From contig NZ_SULI01000002.1 of the NCBI RefSeq assembly GCF_005518135.1, forward strand, positions 1-64,000: 64,000 bases of DNA, given 5' to 3'. Position numbers and translations under genes: made by a program. Source of the stretch: Shimia litoralis. GTDB lineage: Bacteria; Pseudomonadota; Alphaproteobacteria; Rhodobacterales; Rhodobacteraceae. Position 1 is the stretch's first letter. Each line of letters starts with the position of its first letter. Under the pieces are notes generated by a model, which saw only the letters and a list, made by a program, of their open reading frames with translations, searched no databases and was not told the origin of the DNA. Shown piece by piece: positions 1 to 8,527 of this stretch.

Positions 1-98
1 ATGAACATAAACCAGATGCATCTTAGCCAAGCCGCAAACCTGTCCTAAAAAGCAGGACCACTTCAATGATATCCTGAACGCGCTAGGGGTGCACAGGG

Positions 99-890
99 CT
101 ACGCCTTCTTGAGTTGCCCAGCAATTGTCGACGCTAAGAAAATGATGGCGGCGACACAGACGATGGTTGGCCCCGCGGGGGTGTCGTATTGAAAGGACAC
201 CCGCAATCCAAGCAGCGCTGAAATTGCCCCAAGAACGGCGGCAAAAGCGGCCATTGTTTCCGGAGTGCGCGCCAATGATCGTGCGCTTGCGGCGGGAATA
301 ATCAGCAAGGCAACGATGAGCAAAGCGCCGATTACCTTGATTGCGACCGCCACGACGACCGCCAAGCCGACGGTCAATACCAACTGTTCTCGCTTGGGAT
401 CAATCCCGCTGGCATAGGCGAGGTCTGGATTGAGTGTCGACGTCAACAGCGCCGACCATCGCCACAAAGTTAGGATCACGACCAGCACAGCCCCCCCCCA
501 GATCACGGCGAGATCGGATCTGCTCACTGCGAGGATGTCGCCAAACAGATAGGCGTTCAAGTCGAGACGCACACCGTTCAAAAATGACACGGCAACCAGA
601 CCGAATGCCAAAGCGGAATGCGCCAAGACCCCTAACAGAGTGTCCATAGCGAAACCTCGGTCGCTTAGGGTCGAGACAGTTAGGGCCATCGCAAGCGCGA
701 CCGCCAAAGCCCCGGCAAACACCGAGGTCGACAGGGCCAACGACAATGCGACCCCCAGAATGGCAGCATGCGAAGTTGCATCCCCAAAATAGGCCATGCG
801 TCGCCAAACAACAAAACACCCAAGTGGAGCCGCGGCGAGTGCCACGCCGATCCCGGCGAGAGTGGCGCGGATGAGAAAGTCGTCAAGCAT
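99..890 (-). CDS. znuB: Zinc ABC transporter permease ZnuB
   Basis: This is the integral membrane subunit of the high-affinity zinc importer, which moves zinc delivered by periplasmic ZnuA. The 263-residue product is almost entirely hydrophobic helices, as in the ABC-3 (ZnuB/MntB) permease family, beginning MLDDFLIRATLAGIGVALAA. I chose the ATG at 890 because GGAGAG lies 7 bases upstream and because it overlaps the znuC stop by 8 bases; the open frame runs on to 1058 but lies inside znuC there. It is the last gene of a zur-znuC-znuB operon. Family length is about 260-290 residues, so it is complete. Confidence 0.93.
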   Translation of the reverse strand: MLDDFLIRATLAGIGVALAAAPLGCFVVWRRMAYFGDATSHAAILGVALSLALSTSVFAGALAVALAMALTVSTLSDRGFAMDTLLGVLAHSALAFGLVAVSFLNGVRLDLNAYLFGDILAVSRSDLAVIWGGAVLVVILTLWRWSALLTSTLNPDLAYASGIDPKREQLVLTVGLAVVVAVAIKVIGALLIVALLIIPAASARSLARTPETMAAFAAVLGAISALLGLRVSFQYDTPAGPTIVCVAAIIFLASTIAGQLKKA

Positions 891-1638
891 GGTCGCACTC
901 TCCGTGTTCATGCGAGCCATCGGCATGATTGTGATGGTGATGGTCGTGATCGTGGCGATATAGGGCAAGCGCCCCTTGCGTGCCAGAACCAAACAATGCG
1001 CGATACTCGGGCGCCGAGGCCACGATTTCAGGCGCGCCATGGCAGCACACATGGCCATTCAGACACACCACCCGATCCGAGGCGCTCATGACGACATGCA
1101 ACTCGTGGCTGACCATCAGCACAGCACTGCCCAAGTGTTGTCGAACCTCTTCGATTTGGCGATACAAGGCCGCTGATCCGGGCTGGTCGAGGCCGGTCGT
1201 CGGCTCGTCGAGGATAAGAAGATTGGGCTTGTCCAGAAGCGCACGCGCCAGCAAAACGCGTTGGAATTGCCCGCCTGAGAGGGCAGACATTTGGCGTGCC
1301 TGTAAGCCATCGGCTCCTGCTTGGTCCAGCGCCTCATTGATGCTTGCACGGCTATGTCGCACAGGCAGATTCAGAAAACGCTGAACGGTGAGCGGTAGCG
1401 TCGCATCAATTGTAAGGCTTTGAGGTACATATCCGATGCGTGTGTCGACATCGCGCAAGATCGTGCCTTTGGAGGGTTTGATCGCACCGATAATGCTGCG
1501 TAATAGTGTTGTCTTTCCGGACCCATTTGGTCCTACAAGCGTGACGATCTCGCCTTTTTCAATTGAAAAATCAACATTGCTTAGGGCTTGGTGCCCACCC
1601 AGCCGTACACTCAGGTTGGAAATGGAAATGAGACTCAT
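883..1638 (-). CDS. znuC: Zinc ABC transporter ATP-binding protein ZnuC
   Basis: This cytoplasmic ATPase powers zinc import through ZnuB. Walker A is GPNGSGKTT, the signature is LSGGQFQR and Walker B is LLILDEPTTGLD, all in normal order. The 251-residue protein ends in a strikingly His-rich tail (HDHDHHHHNH, then more His and Cys), which is characteristic of some ZnuC proteins and probably binds zinc. The ATG at 1638 overlaps the zur stop as ATGA, so translation is coupled to the regulator. Zur should repress it through the box upstream of zur. Confidence 0.95.
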   Translation of the reverse strand: MSLISISNLSVRLGGHQALSNVDFSIEKGEIVTLVGPNGSGKTTLLRSIIGAIKPSKGTILRDVDTRIGYVPQSLTIDATLPLTVQRFLNLPVRHSRASINEALDQAGADGLQARQMSALSGGQFQRVLLARALLDKPNLLILDEPTTGLDQPGSAALYRQIEEVRQHLGSAVLMVSHELHVVMSASDRVVCLNGHVCCHGAPEIVASAPEYRALFGSGTQGALALYRHDHDHHHHNHADGSHEHGECDHA

Positions 1639-2111
1639 GCTGCGCGGCTTTCTTGACAGTTTGGGCATAAGCCCTCGACTTCGACCACGGTCGTTTCGAT
1701 TTGAAAGCCAAGCTCTTGCGCTGTTTGGGTCAGCGCGTCAATGGGGGTGCGTGCTTCTACGACCGCGCCACAGGCGCGACAAATCATAAAGGTTGGGGAA
1801 TGCGCTGATCCGGCATGCGTGCAGGCAACATAGGCGTTCAATTTTTCAATCTTATGGATGAAACCTTGAGTTCCCAGAAAATCCAATGCGCGATAGATCA
1901 CAGGTGGCTGCGACCCCAGACCTTCTTCGGAAAGAATGGTCAGCACATCGTATGCCCCCATGGCGCGATGTTCCTGCAGCAAGATTTCGAGCACGCGGCG
2001 GCGCACCTTGGTAAATTGCAGTTTGTTGTCGCGACAGTGCTTCTCGGCCACGGCAAGTGTACTTGAGACACATGCCGTATGGTTGTGGTTTTCAAAGCCG
2101 AGGTCATGCAT
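1635..2111 (-). CDS. zur: Fur-family zinc uptake regulator Zur
   Basis: This 158-residue Fur-family repressor senses zinc and should shut off znuA and its own operon when zinc is plentiful. The N-terminal winged helix spans about residues 20-85 (KVRRRVLEILLQEHRAMGAYDVL, split here as KVRRRVLEIL and the following helix). The C-terminal dimerisation half carries two Cys pairs, CRAC and CPNC, the structural zinc site of Fur/Zur proteins. Its position first in the znuCB operon and opposite znuA argues for Zur rather than Fur, Mur or PerR. Confidence 0.93.
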   Translation of the reverse strand: MHDLGFENHNHTACVSSTLAVAEKHCRDNKLQFTKVRRRVLEILLQEHRAMGAYDVLTILSEEGLGSQPPVIYRALDFLGTQGFIHKIEKLNAYVACTHAGSAHSPTFMICRACGAVVEARTPIDALTQTAQELGFQIETTVVEVEGLCPNCQESRAA

Positions 2112-2136
2112 TTGGGTAATTCCTTTGATTACGTAT

Positions 2137-2156
2137 TGATATAATATAACATATCA
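2137..2156. promoter_or_regulatory. Zur-box-like operator between zur and znuA
   Basis: The 20-base sequence TGATATAATATAACATATCA is an AT-rich imperfect palindrome; 16 of 20 positions match its own reverse complement. It sits in the 89-base gap between the divergent zur and znuA starts. It resembles the GATATGTTATAACATATC-type Zur boxes of alphaproteobacteria. One bound Zur dimer could silence both transcripts. The assignment rests on position and similarity. Confidence 0.75.
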
Positions 2157-2200
2157 CTTAAGGCTAGGCCCTTCTTTCGTTTCGCACAGAGGATTTACAC

Positions 2201-3169
2201 GTGAAACACCTATTTGTCGCTATGACTGCCCTGATCGGCGTGGCCACGGTTGCCACTGCAGAGGCACCATCCGTCGCTGTTGATATTGCCCCGACACACG
2301 CCTTGGTTGCCACTGTGATGCAAGGCGCTGGAACCCCCAACCTTCTTGTTCAGCCCGGTGTGTCACCTCACGGATATTCCATGCGTCCAAGCGAAGCGCG
2401 TGCTTTGCAGGATGCGGATGTCGTGTTTTGGATTGGGCATGCTCTGACGCCGAGTTTGGAAAAGCCCATCGAAACGCTGACCTCTGATGCGAAGATTATC
2501 GAATTGATGGACCTCTCCGGAGTGACAAAATTGCCATTCAGAGAAGGCGCGGCATTCGAGCACCATGAGGATGATCACGACGACCATGACGACCATGAAA
2601 AGGACGCCGAGCATCACGAAGAGGACGCACACGACGACCACGATCACGAGGGCGGTATTGATCCACACATCTGGCTGGACCCTGCGAACGCATCTGTTTG
2701 GCTGTTCGAAATTGCCGAAACTCTGGCGGAAATCGATCCTGAGAATGCTGCGTTGTACCGTGAAAACGCCGAACGTGGCCGCGAGAGAATTGCGACGATG
2801 ATTGATGACATTAATCATCTTGTCGCGCCGGTGCGGGGGCGCGGATTCGTCGTGTTCCATGATGCGTATCACTATTTTGAAGAACGGTTCGAACTTCAGG
2901 CGCGTGGGGCAATCCTGGTATCAGACGGCGCAGCACCAAGCGCGGCACGCCTCAAAGAAATTCGCGCGGTTTTCGAAGAAAAGGATGTCACCTGTGTCTT
3001 CTCCGAGCCTCAGTTCAATGCAAAGATCGTAGATGCGGTTGTTGCACAGGGAGCGGTCAATTCAGCAACCCTTGATCCGCTTGGTGCAACACTTGAGGTG
3101 GGTCCAGATTTGTATGAGACCCTTATCAGAAACCTTGCGAGCAATATTGCAACTTGCCTAAAGGAATAG
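2201..3169 (+). CDS. znuA: Zinc ABC transporter substrate-binding protein ZnuA
   Basis: This periplasmic zinc-binding protein (322 residues, cluster A-I family) hands zinc to ZnuB. It has a signal peptide over about residues 1-20 ending TATAEA-like (VATVATAEA) and a His/Asp/Glu-rich loop at about residues 119-150 (EHHEDDHDDHDDHEKDAEHH and on), the hallmark that separates ZnuA from manganese homologues. Conserved metal-ligand regions HGYSMRP, DPHIWLDP and FHDAYHYF are present. The start is GTG at 2201 with AGAGGA 8 bases upstream. It is transcribed divergently from zur-znuCB across the Zur box. Confidence 0.96.
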   Translation: MKHLFVAMTALIGVATVATAEAPSVAVDIAPTHALVATVMQGAGTPNLLVQPGVSPHGYSMRPSEARALQDADVVFWIGHALTPSLEKPIETLTSDAKIIELMDLSGVTKLPFREGAAFEHHEDDHDDHDDHEKDAEHHEEDAHDDHDHEGGIDPHIWLDPANASVWLFEIAETLAEIDPENAALYRENAERGRERIATMIDDINHLVAPVRGRGFVVFHDAYHYFEERFELQARGAILVSDGAAPSAARLKEIRAVFEEKDVTCVFSEPQFNAKIVDAVVAQGAVNSATLDPLGATLEVGPDLYETLIRNLASNIATCLKE

Positions 3170-3178
3170 TGTGTCAGA

Positions 3179-3217
3179 AATCCCAGCCGTCCGTCAGATA
3201 CGCGATTGGCTGGGATT
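3179..3217. terminator. Bidirectional terminator between znuA and the binding-protein gene
   Basis: A perfect 10-base inverted repeat (AATCCCAGCC at 3179-3188, GGCTGGGATT at 3208-3217) lies between two convergent genes and is followed on the plus strand by GCCTTTAT. The loop is 19 bases. It probably ends both transcripts; the short T run makes this moderate. Confidence 0.6.
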
Positions 3218-3221
3218 GCCT

Positions 3222-4883
3222 TTATGTCCAGGCGAGGCGCTCCGGGCGGATTTCAAAGGATAGATGATGCGCTCCCCCCATAAGGCCCGTTTTGGTGTGG
3301 TTATACAACGATCGCCAATAGGGTTGGATAATGACGGCATCATCCTGAAGCATCTGTTGGCCAATAGCCATCAGGGACCGACGTTCTTCGATGTCCACCG
3401 CGGCAAGCGTTTGATCCAGTAATGCGTCAAATTTTGGGTTGGCATAGCCTGACTCGTTCCAGGCCTCGTCCGAGCGATAGGCCAATGCCCAGATTTGAAC
3501 ACCTAGCGGGCGGTGATTCCAATCGGTGCCAGAAAAAGGGTAGCTCGCCCAATCATCTTGGAACTTCGCACTTGATAGGATGGTGCGTTTGACCTTGAAG
3601 CCAGCATCCAGAAGCTGTGCGGCGACGGCATCTGTTGTATCGCTGCGCCATGCATCATCGACCGAGTGTAACTCGAATTCGAAATCGGCCATGCCGGCCT
3701 CTTTCAGAAGACCAAGAGCCCGCGCAGGGTCATGGGGCTGAGGTGGCAATTCAGCATATTCTGGATGAATGGGGCTGACGTGATGGTTTTCGGCAACGGC
3801 ACCGCGCCCCCCATATCCCAGCTCTAGCAAAATCGAGTTATCTACAGCCAGCTGAATGGCTTTGCGCACGCGCTTATCGGCATAGGGTGTTTTCCCATCG
3901 ACCTCGGCACGTTGATTGGGGCGAATAACAATTGTGGCTGCGGTGGTAATCTTGTGCTCGACCCAGTCATCTAGCGCAGAAATCATGTCAACAAATTCGC
4001 CATCAACGTCATAGAGCATATCAATTTCATCGTTTTCGGCAGCAGCCACCCATGACGCAGGGTCGGTGCCATAATCAATGAACTCGATGCGATCGACGTA
4101 GGCCCCGTTGCCTGCGTTCCACCACGTGTGATTTGGATTGCGCACCAGAACCGCCTTTTTGCCCACGTCCAAAGATTCCGGCAGATACGGACCAGTCCCG
4201 ATGGCATTTGTCAGCATGTCGTCTGGTGTGTACGAGGCGTGCGTGATTGCCGTGGGATAGTCCGACATACTTGGGATTAACGTGATATCCGGTCGGCTTA
4301 AGTTAAGCTGTACCGTGTGCGCGTCAAGAACCACAACGCCACCTTTGATCGCTTGGTGTGTTGTGGGGTCGACGAGGGCGGATAGGCGTCCCGCGACTGA
4401 GTTTCCTGGAAGAGTTTTGTCACACCACCCGATAATGTTGCGGGCGACATCATCTGCGGTGAACGGGTCACCGTTATTCCATGTGACGCCTTTGCGCACA
4501 TAAAGCGTATAGGTTTTTGCATCTGGGCTGATGTCCCAGTCTTCCAGCAATGACGGTTGAAAGGTTCCGTCGTTTTCATACGACACAAGGTATTCCAGCC
4601 AGCCGCGCGAAAAATTGGCGATTTGAGACCAATCGAATGTGCGTGGGTCTTTGAGCGCGCGGACTTCTTGCTGGATACGAACGGTGCCCCCTGTCTTTGG
4701 CGCACCCGAAGCGTGCACAGGTGTGGCAAGACCAAGCATTGCATATGCGGTTGCCGCCGTGGCCCCAAAAGCGCTGGCAAGTGCAAGGAATTCGCGGCGA
4801 CTCACGGGATCAGACCCGATTTTGGTGGCCTGATCCACAATGGCCTGAGGCATTGGTGTTCCGTTGCGCTTGAAATAGGTCAT
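3222..4883 (-). CDS. ABC transporter substrate-binding protein, peptide/nickel type (family 5), Tat-exported
   Basis: This 553-residue family 5 solute-binding protein (DppA/OppA/NikA superfamily) would bind an oligopeptide or another small solute in the periplasm. The N-terminus holds a twin-arginine signal ([20 protein letters not shown]) starting near residue 27 and ending at about VHASG. The body has family features such as [21 protein letters not shown]-type and [15 protein letters not shown] segments. The ATG at 4883 is chosen because AAGAGGA precedes it by 5 bases. No permease or ATPase gene lies beside it; neighbours are znuA (convergent) and a glycosyltransferase (divergent), so it is an orphan here. 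The substrate cannot be read from the sequence. Confidence 0.85.
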   Translation of the reverse strand: MTYFKRNGTPMPQAIVDQATKIGSDPVSRREFLALASAFGATAATAYAMLGLATPVHASGAPKTGGTVRIQQEVRALKDPRTFDWSQIANFSRGWLEYLVSYENDGTFQPSLLEDWDISPDAKTYTLYVRKGVTWNNGDPFTADDVARNIIGWCDKTLPGNSVAGRLSALVDPTTHQAIKGGVVVLDAHTVQLNLSRPDITLIPSMSDYPTAITHASYTPDDMLTNAIGTGPYLPESLDVGKKAVLVRNPNHTWWNAGNGAYVDRIEFIDYGTDPASWVAAAENDEIDMLYDVDGEFVDMISALDDWVEHKITTAATIVIRPNQRAEVDGKTPYADKRVRKAIQLAVDNSILLELGYGGRGAVAENHHVSPIHPEYAELPPQPHDPARALGLLKEAGMADFEFELHSVDDAWRSDTTDAVAAQLLDAGFKVKRTILSSAKFQDDWASYPFSGTDWNHRPLGVQIWALAYRSDEAWNESGYANPKFDALLDQTLAAVDIEERRSLMAIGQQMLQDDAVIIQPYWRSLYNHTKTGLMGGAHHLSFEIRPERLAWT

Positions 4884-5072
4884 ACCAATCCTCTTTGCCG
4901 TATCACTGTGCTGTGCTTGGCTCAGAATAGAGCAGCACACAGCGTGTCCTTCAAGCTAACCCAATTTTGATCTTTGAAGATAGTCCAGAGGGCGGGAAAC
5001 TGTCACTTTACGGCCTCAGTTGGGGCCAGAGCCAAGATCAAACGTGCCAAGAAACTCGTGCGCGTGCTAGCC

Positions 5073-6152
5073 ATGGGGGCAAGACAATTGTGGAGCACAT
5101 CAGTTTTGAGAATTCTCTCTGTGACATCTGTTCGGAACGAGGGCCCGTACCTGCTGGAATGGATCGCACATCATAAAGCAGCAGGCGTTACGGATTTTTT
5201 GGTGTACTCCAATGATTGTGACGACGGCACAGATCTTATGCTGTCGCATCTGCATGACGCGGGAGTTCTGACCCATGTGCCCCAAGCCCGCGAGGGCAAT
5301 CGATCCATTCAATGGCAGGCACTGAACCGTGGATGGAAACACCCATTGCGAAAGCAGGCGGATTGGATTTTGGTCTCTGACGTCGATGAATATCTGAATA
5401 TCCATGTGCCAGGGTATCGTATTTCTGATTTGTTGGCAGCGCTTCCAGAAAATACGGATGGTATTGCCGTGCCGTGGCGCTTGTTTGGGCACAATAATGT
5501 CCTCGATATTCAGGACGCACCTGTCACAACCCAGTTTACCCGTGCAATCCCACCTGACACATCGTTCCCGATTTCGGCGAGCATGTTTAAGATGCTGTTT
5601 CGTCGCGCTGGGCCGTTTAACCAACTTGGCGTCCATCGCCCAAAACAAAAGGCCGCTGACAAGGCCGGCCTGCCAAATTTTGTGGATGGGGCAGGCGTGC
5701 CGTTACCGCCGTTCTTGGCCGAAACCCCAAACCGTCTATCTCTTTATATGTTGTCCCAAGGGCGGTCTTTGGTCGAAATGAACCATTACGCCATTCGTTC
5801 GGCTGCGGCGTTTTTGGTCAAGAAAGCGCGCGGCCTACCAAACCGGTCCCACAAAGCCGTGGATTTGTCATATTGGGTCGAACGGAACTTCAACACTGTT
5901 GAAGATACGTCGATTGCCAACATGCGCCCAGCCACTGAGGTGCAGTTAGAACGGCTCTTGGCAATTGATGGTGTGTCGGAGACCCACGCCGCAGCGCTGG
6001 CTTGGCATCAAGCCAAGTTCAAGGATTTGGTCACACAACCGGATCATCAACGGCTGTTGACCGAAATCCTGACAGCAGGAAGCTCTGCGGTGCTCCCGCC
6101 CGCGCTTCAGCGGCAGTTGGTGCGCTGGTATCAGCAGGCGCACCAATCCTAA
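5073..6152 (+). CDS. Glycosyltransferase family 2 protein
   Basis: The product (359 residues from this start) belongs to the family 2-like glycosyltransferases (Glyco_tranf_2_4 group) common in Rhodobacterales. It opens with the nucleotide-sugar-binding segment SVTSVRNEGPYLLEWIAHHK and carries the DXD-like metal motif in SDVDEYLNI. No membrane helix is evident, so it is probably cytoplasmic; donor and acceptor are unknown. The start is uncertain: ATG at 5073 has no clear ribosome site, an in-frame ATG lies upstream at 4974, and a TTG at 5106 has TGGAG 10 bases ahead. It converges on the LacI-family gene with only 12 bases between stops. Confidence 0.8.
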   Translation: MGARQLWSTSVLRILSVTSVRNEGPYLLEWIAHHKAAGVTDFLVYSNDCDDGTDLMLSHLHDAGVLTHVPQAREGNRSIQWQALNRGWKHPLRKQADWILVSDVDEYLNIHVPGYRISDLLAALPENTDGIAVPWRLFGHNNVLDIQDAPVTTQFTRAIPPDTSFPISASMFKMLFRRAGPFNQLGVHRPKQKAADKAGLPNFVDGAGVPLPPFLAETPNRLSLYMLSQGRSLVEMNHYAIRSAAAFLVKKARGLPNRSHKAVDLSYWVERNFNTVEDTSIANMRPATEVQLERLLAIDGVSETHAAALAWHQAKFKDLVTQPDHQRLLTEILTAGSSAVLPPALQRQLVRWYQQAHQS

Positions 6153-6164
6153 GATGCACGGTGG

Positions 6165-7184
6165 CTATCGACGTTTCAAAGTGTCCCCATAAGAAATTTT
6201 GGGCGTTAACTCTGTAACCATGTCGGTGTCTTCATCGTTGACTCGTGCGGCGATGATTTCCGCAGCTTTCTGGCCGATTTCTTTGCGGCACGCATCCATC
6301 GTCGCAAGTTGGCGCGGTAGCCCTTGCAATAATTCGACGCCGTTAAAGCCTGCCAAACCGATTTGACCGGGCACGTCGATACCTTTTTCCAAGAGATACA
6401 ACAGACCTCCGGCCCCAATCATGTCGTTCGAGAAATACAGGAAGTCGATGTCTGGATTTCGGTCAAGCACGGCGGCAGTCATCTCGCGGCCTTTTGCCAA
6501 GGCCGACCCGCCGGAATAAAACTCTTTTTCGGCAATCTCGACACCGCCTTTTGCCAAGGCTTCTGTAAAGCCTTCAAAGCGTTTGCGCGCGCGGTGGTCT
6601 AGAGGCATTTTGGTGCCGAGAAAGGCGATATTTCTGTATCCGGCCTTAAGAATGGCCTTGGCCATTTCTCGACCAGCGCGGCGATGTGAAATACCCACCA
6701 TCGCGTCGACCGGTTTTCCATCAACATCCATGATTTCAACAACGGGAATACCGCTTGCGTCAAGCATTGCGCGGGCCGCTTCGGTGTGTTCCAGTCCGGC
6801 GATGATCACGCCTGACGGGCGCCAGGACAGCATTTCATAAAGAACTTTCTCTTCCTTTTCAGGAAGATAATCTGTGACGCCAACCACAGGCTGTAGTTCA
6901 GTTTCTTCTAGAGTCTGGCTGATACCCGCAAGAACTTCGGGGAAAACCATGTTGGACAATGATGGGATGATCACCGCCACAAGATTCACACGCTGGCTTG
7001 CCAAAGCACCAGCAATCTTATTGGGGACATAGCCAAGTTCTTTGGCTGTTTTTAGCACACGTTCGCGTGTTGCGTTAGACACATCGCCACGGTTGCGTAG
7101 GACGCGGCTTACGGTCATTTCGGATACGCCTGACGCTTCGGAAACGTCGCGCAATGTCAAAGAGCGTTTTTCATCACTGGTCAC
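6165..7184 (-). CDS. LacI-family transcriptional regulator, GntR (gluconate repressor)-like
   Basis: The 339-residue protein has a LacI helix-turn-helix at residues 8-30 (LTLRDVSEASGVSEMTVSRV), a hinge ending at GYVPNKIAGALAS, and a periplasmic-binding-protein-like effector domain. The run AVIIPSLSNMVFPEVLAGI and the later LSWRPSGVIIAG and GIPVVEIMD segments closely follow E. coli GntR, the gluconate repressor of the LacI family. Start is GTG at 7184, with AAGGAA 7 bases upstream, rather than the in-frame codon at 7283. A GntR-type operator lies 27 bases upstream. No gluconate genes are in the window, so its targets lie elsewhere. Confidence 0.87.
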   Translation of the reverse strand: MTSDEKRSLTLRDVSEASGVSEMTVSRVLRNRGDVSNATRERVLKTAKELGYVPNKIAGALASQRVNLVAVIIPSLSNMVFPEVLAGISQTLEETELQPVVGVTDYLPEKEEKVLYEMLSWRPSGVIIAGLEHTEAARAMLDASGIPVVEIMDVDGKPVDAMVGISHRRAGREMAKAILKAGYRNIAFLGTKMPLDHRARKRFEGFTEALAKGGVEIAEKEFYSGGSALAKGREMTAAVLDRNPDIDFLYFSNDMIGAGGLLYLLEKGIDVPGQIGLAGFNGVELLQGLPRQLATMDACRKEIGQKAAEIIAARVNDEDTDMVTELTPKISYGDTLKRR

Positions 7185-7210
7185 GGAATTTTCCTTATCG
7201 CAATGAAAAA

Positions 7211-7226
7211 ATGTTACCGCGAACAC
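7211..7226. promoter_or_regulatory. GntR-type operator candidate upstream of the LacI-family gene
   Basis: ATGTTACCGCGAACAC matches the GntR (LacI family) operator plan ATGTTA-N4-TAACAT: the first half-site is exact and the second matches 4 of 6 bases. It lies 27 bases upstream of the regulator's start, where autorepression would be expected. Confidence 0.5.
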
Positions 7227-7590
7227 GTGGCACAATTCAAGCGATGGATGTGTCCATGCACGGTTTTCTATGAATGCGAGCATGATGATATCACCGAACC
7301 AGAGATCGCCCTGAAGCGGTGGTAAGGATCATCTGTCAGAATGATAAACCGTGTTGAGCCTACCGAATGTGGCCGTCACGACCAAGGCTCGCGATCTTGG
7401 TGGAGGATTTCTGCGAGCCGGCGATCAATTTGTTCGTAGTGCGCGCCAATGCTGCAACAGCGCGAGAGAGGTTCCAATCCATGTCGCAACTTCTGACTGT
7501 GAGGATTCGGTCTCTTATGCTACCGTTCACTTGGTAGCCAGTAGCACAAGTTTGACATGCGCGGACGCGCTTGAAGTGAAGGAGATTGCA
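7227..7590. other. Non-coding stretch between the divergent regulator and outer-membrane protein genes
   Basis: About 360 bases with no convincing gene. An open frame runs in from 7351 but its product has no family features before residue 81, where the real start with its own ribosome site lies. The interval must hold the promoters of both divergent genes; I see no clear repeat or RNA structure beyond the operator next to 7211. Confidence 0.5.
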
Positions 7591-8397
7591 ATGGAACAGG
7601 GTAAGAAGCGAACACTTGGTTTGGCAGCGTTGACCCTTGGGGCCTTCATGCTTCCAGATGTGTCCTCTGCACAATCAATGCCAGCGCCCGGCCAAGACGA
7701 AGAGGGCTGGCGGCATACGCTGGGTCTTTACATGTTCACGCCTCTTTCGACGACGGGATCGTCAACGATCAATGGCAACACAGTTCCCGTAGACATGAAC
7801 CTGCGCGATGTCCTCGAGCTTCTGGAATTTGCCGCTGCCGGACGGTATGAGGCGTGGCATGGTGACTTTGGCCTGATTTTTGACGCGAATTACGTGGGCA
7901 TCGGTTCTGATGGAACGTTGCCTGGACCCGGTGGCGCGGCCTTTGATGTAGATGTTCGCCAAAAATGGCTGGGCTTGATGGCGGCCTATCGCGTTATTGA
8001 TGGGACATATGGGGCAAGTGGTCAGCGGTTCACGTTCGATATCCAAGGTGGTGCGCGTTACAATAATGTACGCCAAGAAGTGAAGATCGGGGCGGCTCCG
8101 ACGGCGGGTGGCGACGAAAGCTGGTGGGAGCCGGTTGTTGGCGCACGTGGAATGTGGCGACTGAATGACAAGTGGACGACTGTTGCGTCTTTGGATCTTG
8201 GCGGATTTGGTGCCAGCGGGAATGACCTCCAGATTGGTGCCAATATCGGGTTCGACTATCAACCATGGGATAATACAGCCCTGACGTTCGGATATCGCTA
8301 TTACAGCATGGATTATTCAACCACTTTGGCGACTGGCGCGTTCGCATATGATACCGAACAACACGGCCCATACATGGGCGTGAAGTTCTTTTTCTGA
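7591..8397 (+). CDS. Outer-membrane beta-barrel protein, function unknown
   Basis: The 268-residue product has a signal peptide (residues 1-28, ending SSAQS) and then alternating aromatic/hydrophobic strands typical of an 8-strand-type barrel (LGLYMFTP, FGLIFDANYVG, LTFGYRYYSMDY). It ends in YMGVKFFF, with the terminal Phe recognised by the BAM assembly machinery. The ATG at 7591 is preceded by AAGGAG with 6 bases spacing. It stands alone between a regulator and the yiaW-yiaV pair. Ligand or pore role cannot be told. Confidence 0.8.
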   Translation: MEQGKKRTLGLAALTLGAFMLPDVSSAQSMPAPGQDEEGWRHTLGLYMFTPLSTTGSSTINGNTVPVDMNLRDVLELLEFAAAGRYEAWHGDFGLIFDANYVGIGSDGTLPGPGGAAFDVDVRQKWLGLMAAYRVIDGTYGASGQRFTFDIQGGARYNNVRQEVKIGAAPTAGGDESWWEPVVGARGMWRLNDKWTTVASLDLGGFGASGNDLQIGANIGFDYQPWDNTALTFGYRYYSMDYSTTLATGAFAYDTEQHGPYMGVKFFF

Positions 8398-8413
8398 TTT
8401 CGTCAGAGTTTTC

Positions 8414-8450
8414 GGTCTGCGTGTTGGATTTCGTTAGAAATACGCAGACC
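8414..8450. terminator. Hairpin between convergent genes
   Basis: A perfect 9-base stem (GGTCTGCGT at 8414-8422 with ACGCAGACC at 8442-8450) follows the barrel-protein stop by 16 bases. There is no strong T run, so it is either a weak terminator or a transcript-end stabilising hairpin. A second small repeat, GTTAAG/CTTAAC, lies just after it at about 8460-8476. Confidence 0.4.
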
Positions 8451-8527
8451 AAATGATCCGTTAAGTGTGCTTAACGAGAGCATGCACAGAATCCGTTCAA
8501 CAGCCAAACTACGCGTGCCGCCGGTGA

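Noticed and set aside
1-48. Open frame from base 1 ending in TAA, possibly the tail of an upstream plus-strand gene
   Set aside because: Only 15 codons are visible, with no family features; coding status cannot be judged.
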